Assembly (NCBI RefSeq): GCF_002120225.1
Contig: NZ_LAPZ01000001.1
Coordinates: 186,001 to 250,000, forward strand
Length of the DNA stretch: 64,000 nt
Direction of reading: 5' to 3'
Origin: Tenacibaculum holothuriorum
Lineage (GTDB): Bacteria; Bacteroidota; Bacteroidia; Flavobacteriales; Flavobacteriaceae
The position numbers were made by a program, and so were the translations under genes. The notes under the pieces are model-generated. The model was given only the letters and a program-made list of their open reading frames with translations, was not told the origin of the DNA and made no database searches. This document shows, in pieces, positions 61,209-64,000 of the stretch (positions are counted from its first letter, which is position 1; every line of letters starts with the position of its first letter).

Positions 61209-61937
61209 ATGAAAATAATAAATAGTATAGTTAGATTTTATGTTTTGGTATTTATAATATTTTTAAGTGCTTGCAATACTAATAATCAGACCTCAAAAAA
61301 AAATAATTTACCAATTACAGAAGAAGAAAATCATTGGGATAAGGCTTATAATAACACAACAAAGGAAAGATTCATACCTGTTGAACTATTTACTGGAGCA
61401 AAGTGGGACGGAAAACATGAATTAGTACTAAAAGAGGTTTCAAGTTCTGCTAAAGCTTGTGATCCTATTACCGGAAAACGATGTACGACATATACTATTA
61501 CAGGTCCTTATAAAACTAAAATTAATGACACCAAAATTGAATGGGTAGGTAATGAAATTCCTTATTACAGAAGAACATTTAGTACCAAGCGAGGAGGAGA
61601 TGTTGAATCTTTTTTTACTATTAATAATTCAAGGGATGGACTTGTGAGAATCTATGATAAACGAAAAAAGTGGGGCGAAAAAACGTTTAATGGATTAGGC
61701 AGTAAATTCCCCCTTGGTTACTGGAAGCAAGGTGAAATACGTGTTTATCCATCACGAAGACCAACAAGAATCGAAATAATAGAATTAGATGGTCCTAACC
61801 ATTGTCTTACTTTTCGATGGGTCGTTGGACAAGGTAAAGAAAGAAATCAAGATAATATTTACACTTTTTGTCCAGATAGTGGTTTTACAAGTTTTCGTCA
61901 TAATAACCAAAGTACTGATTCGATAAAACAAGACTAA
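61209..61937 (+). CDS. Lipoprotein of the ABC-M1 operon, unknown function
   Basis: 242 residues. Lipobox FLSAC gives C22. No family recognised. The mature protein has an Asn/Lys-rich N-terminus (QTSKKNNLPI), then a beta-rich region with four cysteines in pairs (ACDPITGKRC and later NHCLTF, YTFCPDSG). The conserved look of WKQGEIRVYPSRRPTRIE suggests a real domain. 21 nt behind the ABC-M1 gene, likely same transcript. Confidence 0.7.
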   Translation: MKIINSIVRFYVLVFIIFLSACNTNNQTSKKNNLPITEEENHWDKAYNNTTKERFIPVELFTGAKWDGKHELVLKEVSSSAKACDPITGKRCTTYTITGPYKTKINDTKIEWVGNEIPYYRRTFSTKRGGDVESFFTINNSRDGLVRIYDKRKKWGEKTFNGLGSKFPLGYWKQGEIRVYPSRRPTRIEIIELDGPNHCLTFRWVVGQGKERNQDNIYTFCPDSGFTSFRHNNQSTDSIKQD

Positions 61938-62493
61938 AAAACAATGGTTCTATTTTACATAATATTAGAAGTGCCGATTAAAAGAATATTCTAATGGAAG
62001 TGAAAATAAATCAAGTGTACAGAAATTTTTCAAGTAAGGAATTCAGCTTATAATTATAAAACTAAAAGCATTTGTTTTTTTGGCGTTGGCAAGTGATGGA
62101 TAATTGTGTGTAAAATAAATTGTGATAACAATTTGGTTTTATAAAACAATTTTACATAATGGCAAATTATAGCTACAAATGACTTTCCTTATAAATCTAA
62201 AATCTTATTCCATGAGAATCGCGTATTTGAATTTTTAATGACCCATGTGTTGGTTTCAATTTAAAAAATGAAATAACTTTCACAAGTTTTCTAAAAACAC
62301 CATATAATTGCTAGAACATAGTAAATAGAAAAAATGAAAATATGGTTAAGGTTTACCAGTTAATCATTTAAAAAATGAAAAAACAATATCAAATTTTAAC
62401 TTAACGATTATAGATCAAATATCTTATTTTTAAAGCATTTATAATTATTTTAATAATTCGGTTTTTAAATTTTTGTAACTTTGCATAGTTAAA
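61938..62493. other. Gene-free region with nested hairpin
   Basis: About 560 bp with no open frame beyond short ones and few strong features. A nested hairpin lies at about 62099-62160 (inner AAATTGT-GATA-ACAATTT, 62117-62134; outer TGTAAAAT/ATTTTACA, 62109/62149). The rest is AT-rich without repeats I could identify. A promoter sits at its right end. Confidence 0.6.
62476..62483 (+). promoter_or_regulatory. -7 box of the HYC_CC_PP/CusA operon
   Basis: TAACTTTG fits TAnnTTTG; start near 62487, so the leader to the ATG at 62494 is very short. Confidence 0.6.
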
Positions 62494-62913
62494 ATGAAAA
62501 AAGCTTTCAATAAAATAGCAGCTATCTTAATGGCCTTTGTAGTATTATTTTCTACAATGTCATTTACTATTAGTAGTCATTTTTGTGGTGACAATCTAGT
62601 AGGAGTGAGCTATTTTAGTAAAGCAAAATCTTGTGGAATGGAAATGGAGAAAATGGCCACTTTAGATGGATGTTCTGTTTCTAAAAAGAATTGTTGTAAC
62701 GATACCATTGATTTCATTGAAGGACAAGACACTTTAAAGAAATCATCTTTTGATTCACTGTCTTTTGAACAACAATTATTCGTAACTTCATTTTATTACT
62801 CATACATTAATCTTTTCAATACCTTACATGACAAGGTAGTACCTTTTAAAGATTACGCACCTCCACTTATCGTTAAAGACATTCAAGTTCTTGACGAAGT
62901 ATATTTAATATGA
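62494..62913 (+). CDS. HYC_CC_PP-family protein, metal-related
   Basis: 139 residues. Signal peptide, then SSHFCGDN, a Cys-Cys motif (KKNCCNDT) and the terminal YAPPLIVKDIQVLDEVYLI, which together give the family its name. Members precede CusA/CzcA-type metal pumps in Bacteroidetes, as here. Probable periplasmic copper or heavy-metal binding. 100 nt before cusA. Confidence 0.85.
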   Translation: MKKAFNKIAAILMAFVVLFSTMSFTISSHFCGDNLVGVSYFSKAKSCGMEMEKMATLDGCSVSKKNCCNDTIDFIEGQDTLKKSSFDSLSFEQQLFVTSFYYSYINLFNTLHDKVVPFKDYAPPLIVKDIQVLDEVYLI

Positions 62914-63013
62914 TTTTTAAACAATAAAAACAGGTAAGGCTTATAAATTCGGTTTATAGGCTTTAATAGCTGGTGTTTATACACCTAAGTTTAATTGTTT
63001 AAAATATATTTAT

Positions 63014-64000
63014 ATGCTAAATAGAAGCATTAAATTTTTAATAGAAAATAAGTTAGTAGCTATATTATTACTACTGCTTTTTGTTGGTTGGGGAATTGTA
63101 ACCGCTCCTTTTAACTGGAATACTGGTTTTTTACCGAATAACCCAGTTGCGGTAGATGCTATCCCTGATATAGGAGAAAACCAACAGATCGTCTTTACAA
63201 AATGGGATGGTCGCTCTCCACAAGACATAGAAGATCAAATTACCTATCCATTAACAACTTCTTTATTGGGTATTTCTGGAGTAAAAACCATTCGTAGTTC
63301 GTCGATGTTCGGATTTTCCAGTATATACATCATTTTTGAAGAAAATGTCGATTTTTATTGGAGTAGGTCGCGTATACTTGAAAAATTAAATTCATTACCC
63401 AATAACTTATTGCCTGAAGGAGTGAGTCCATCTTTAGGGCCCGATGCAACAGGTTTAGGACAAATCTTTTGGTACACCTTAGAAGGACGTGATGAAGAAG
63501 GAAATGTCACCGGAGGATGGGATTTACATGAATTAAGAAGCATACAAGATTATTATGTGAAATACGCGCTTTCTTCGGCAAGTGGAGTATCGGAAGTAGC
63601 TTCTATTGGAGGATATGTTCAAGAATATCAAATTGATGTAAAACCCGAATTACTACGTCAGTATAATATTAGTTTACAGGAGGTTGTTAAAGCGGTTAAG
63701 TTAAGCAATCAGGATATAGGAGCGCAAACCATAGAGATTAACCAAGCAGAATATTTGGTGAGAGGTTTGGGATATATCAAAGGAATAGCCGATATAGAAA
63801 ATGCGGTAATATCCTCTAAAGATTATACTTCTCTTAGAGTGAAGGATATTGCAAATGTTTCGTTAGGAGCAAAAGCACGTAGAGGAATATTAGATAAGGA
63901 AGGAGCAGAAGTTGTAGGTGGTGTAGTAGTATCGCGCTATGGAGCAAATCCTTTAGAAGTAATCAACAATGTAAAAGATAAAATCAAAGAGTTAAGTACA
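63014..64000 (+). CDS. CusA/CzcA-type heavy-metal efflux RND pump (5' part)
   Basis: 329 residues, cut by the right window edge. Start MLNRSIKFLIENK with the first membrane segment, then AVDAIPDIGENQQIVFTKW, QDIEDQITYPLTTSLLGISG, RSRILEKLNSLPNNLLPEG, LGPDATGLGQIFWY and RRGILDKEGAEVVGGVVVSRYG, all typical of HME-RND pumps. The metal (Cu/Ag versus Co/Zn/Cd) is set by membrane residues further on. Confidence 0.93.
   Translation, partial: MLNRSIKFLIENKLVAILLLLLFVGWGIVTAPFNWNTGFLPNNPVAVDAIPDIGENQQIVFTKWDGRSPQDIEDQITYPLTTSLLGISGVKTIRSSSMFGFSSIYIIFEENVDFYWSRSRILEKLNSLPNNLLPEGVSPSLGPDATGLGQIFWYTLEGRDEEGNVTGGWDLHELRSIQDYYVKYALSSASGVSEVASIGGYVQEYQIDVKPELLRQYNISLQEVVKAVKLSNQDIGAQTIEINQAEYLVRGLGYIKGIADIENAVISSKDYTSLRVKDIANVSLGAKARRGILDKEGAEVVGGVVVSRYGANPLEVINNVKDKIKELST

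Noticed and set aside
63010-63543. Minus-strand frames near the right edge
   Set aside because: They lie opposite the conserved CusA-type gene and have no features.
1-64000. CRISPR arrays, insertion sequences, prophage genes, integrases and rRNA
   Set aside because: None found: no spaced direct repeats of CRISPR type, no transposase or integrase motif, and no rRNA-like sequence. The S24 repressor alone is not enough to call a prophage.

Overview
The window is AT-rich, chromosomal-looking DNA from a marine-type member of the Bacteroidetes, most likely a Flavobacteriaceae relative of Tenacibaculum or Polaribacter. Supporting signs are type IX secretion C-terminal tails on secreted proteins, many promoters with a TAnnTTTG -7 box, the near absence of Shine-Dalgarno sequences, a 1223-residue fused PurL, tandem FtsX/MacB permeases, ABC-2/M1 peptidase fusions, DUF3526 permeases, an HYC_CC_PP protein next to CusA, and frequent LytS/LytTR pairs. 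No insertion sequence, prophage, CRISPR array or rRNA was seen.

Layout. 1-708: a truncated XRE repressor gene and a gene-free stretch with repeated GTTTACA-NN-TGTAAAC palindromes. 709-13942: an NtrC/NtrB-type two-component pair divergent from an efflux operon (adaptor, lipoprotein, ATPase, three tandem 800-residue permeases, GIN-domain protein). A textbook sigma-54 promoter and an upstream activator-like site lie between them. 13979-22502: secreted T9SS proteins around purL. 22623-22816: tRNA-Lys and tRNA-Leu. 22922-30716: housekeeping genes (aroK, phosphoribosyltransferase, S4 protein, FKBP lipoprotein, pseudouridine synthase, TlpA, MFS, hydrolase, methionine aminotransferase). 30789-32923: a LexA/CI-like repressor translationally coupled to an exonuclease/GIY-YIG nuclease. 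32996-35470: AraC regulator and a beta-lactamase-family lipoprotein. 35627-38126: a Fur/Zur-like regulator divergent from MerC-like, FolE, an iota-class carbonic anhydrase-like protein and an unknown protein, with a duplicated operator between them. 38136-42093: a DUF3526 ABC exporter and a small Cys/His protein.

42214-49573 is a coherent stress/oxygen-type module: a PAS histidine kinase with FixL-like His/Arg spacing, a response regulator fused to a CRP/FNR domain, three UspA proteins, a ribosome hibernation factor and an RsiV-like lipoprotein. Three promoters here carry TGAT-N4-ATCA at exactly the same distance from the -7 box, which predicts the regulon directly. A separate CRP-family gene (48995) is followed by a TGTGA-N6-TCACA site in front of a lipase gene, and its recognition helix matches that site.

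51032-54465: a LytS/LytTR pair flanked by two target promoters that share a 21-bp-period direct repeat (core GTCGTTTCAC) at the same distance from the -7 box. A HtrA-like protease gene in this operon is split by a frameshift. 55347-61937: a second LytS/LytTR pair divergent from an ABC transporter whose permease is fused to an M1 peptidase. 62494-64000: HYC_CC_PP protein and the start of a CusA/CzcA metal efflux pump.

The most interesting material is regulatory: four operator families (sigma-54/EBP, Zur-like, FNR-like and LytTR-like) can be read straight from the sequence and tied to their regulators. The condensed Fix-like module and the Zur-like carbonic anhydrase cluster are the best candidates for little-described systems.
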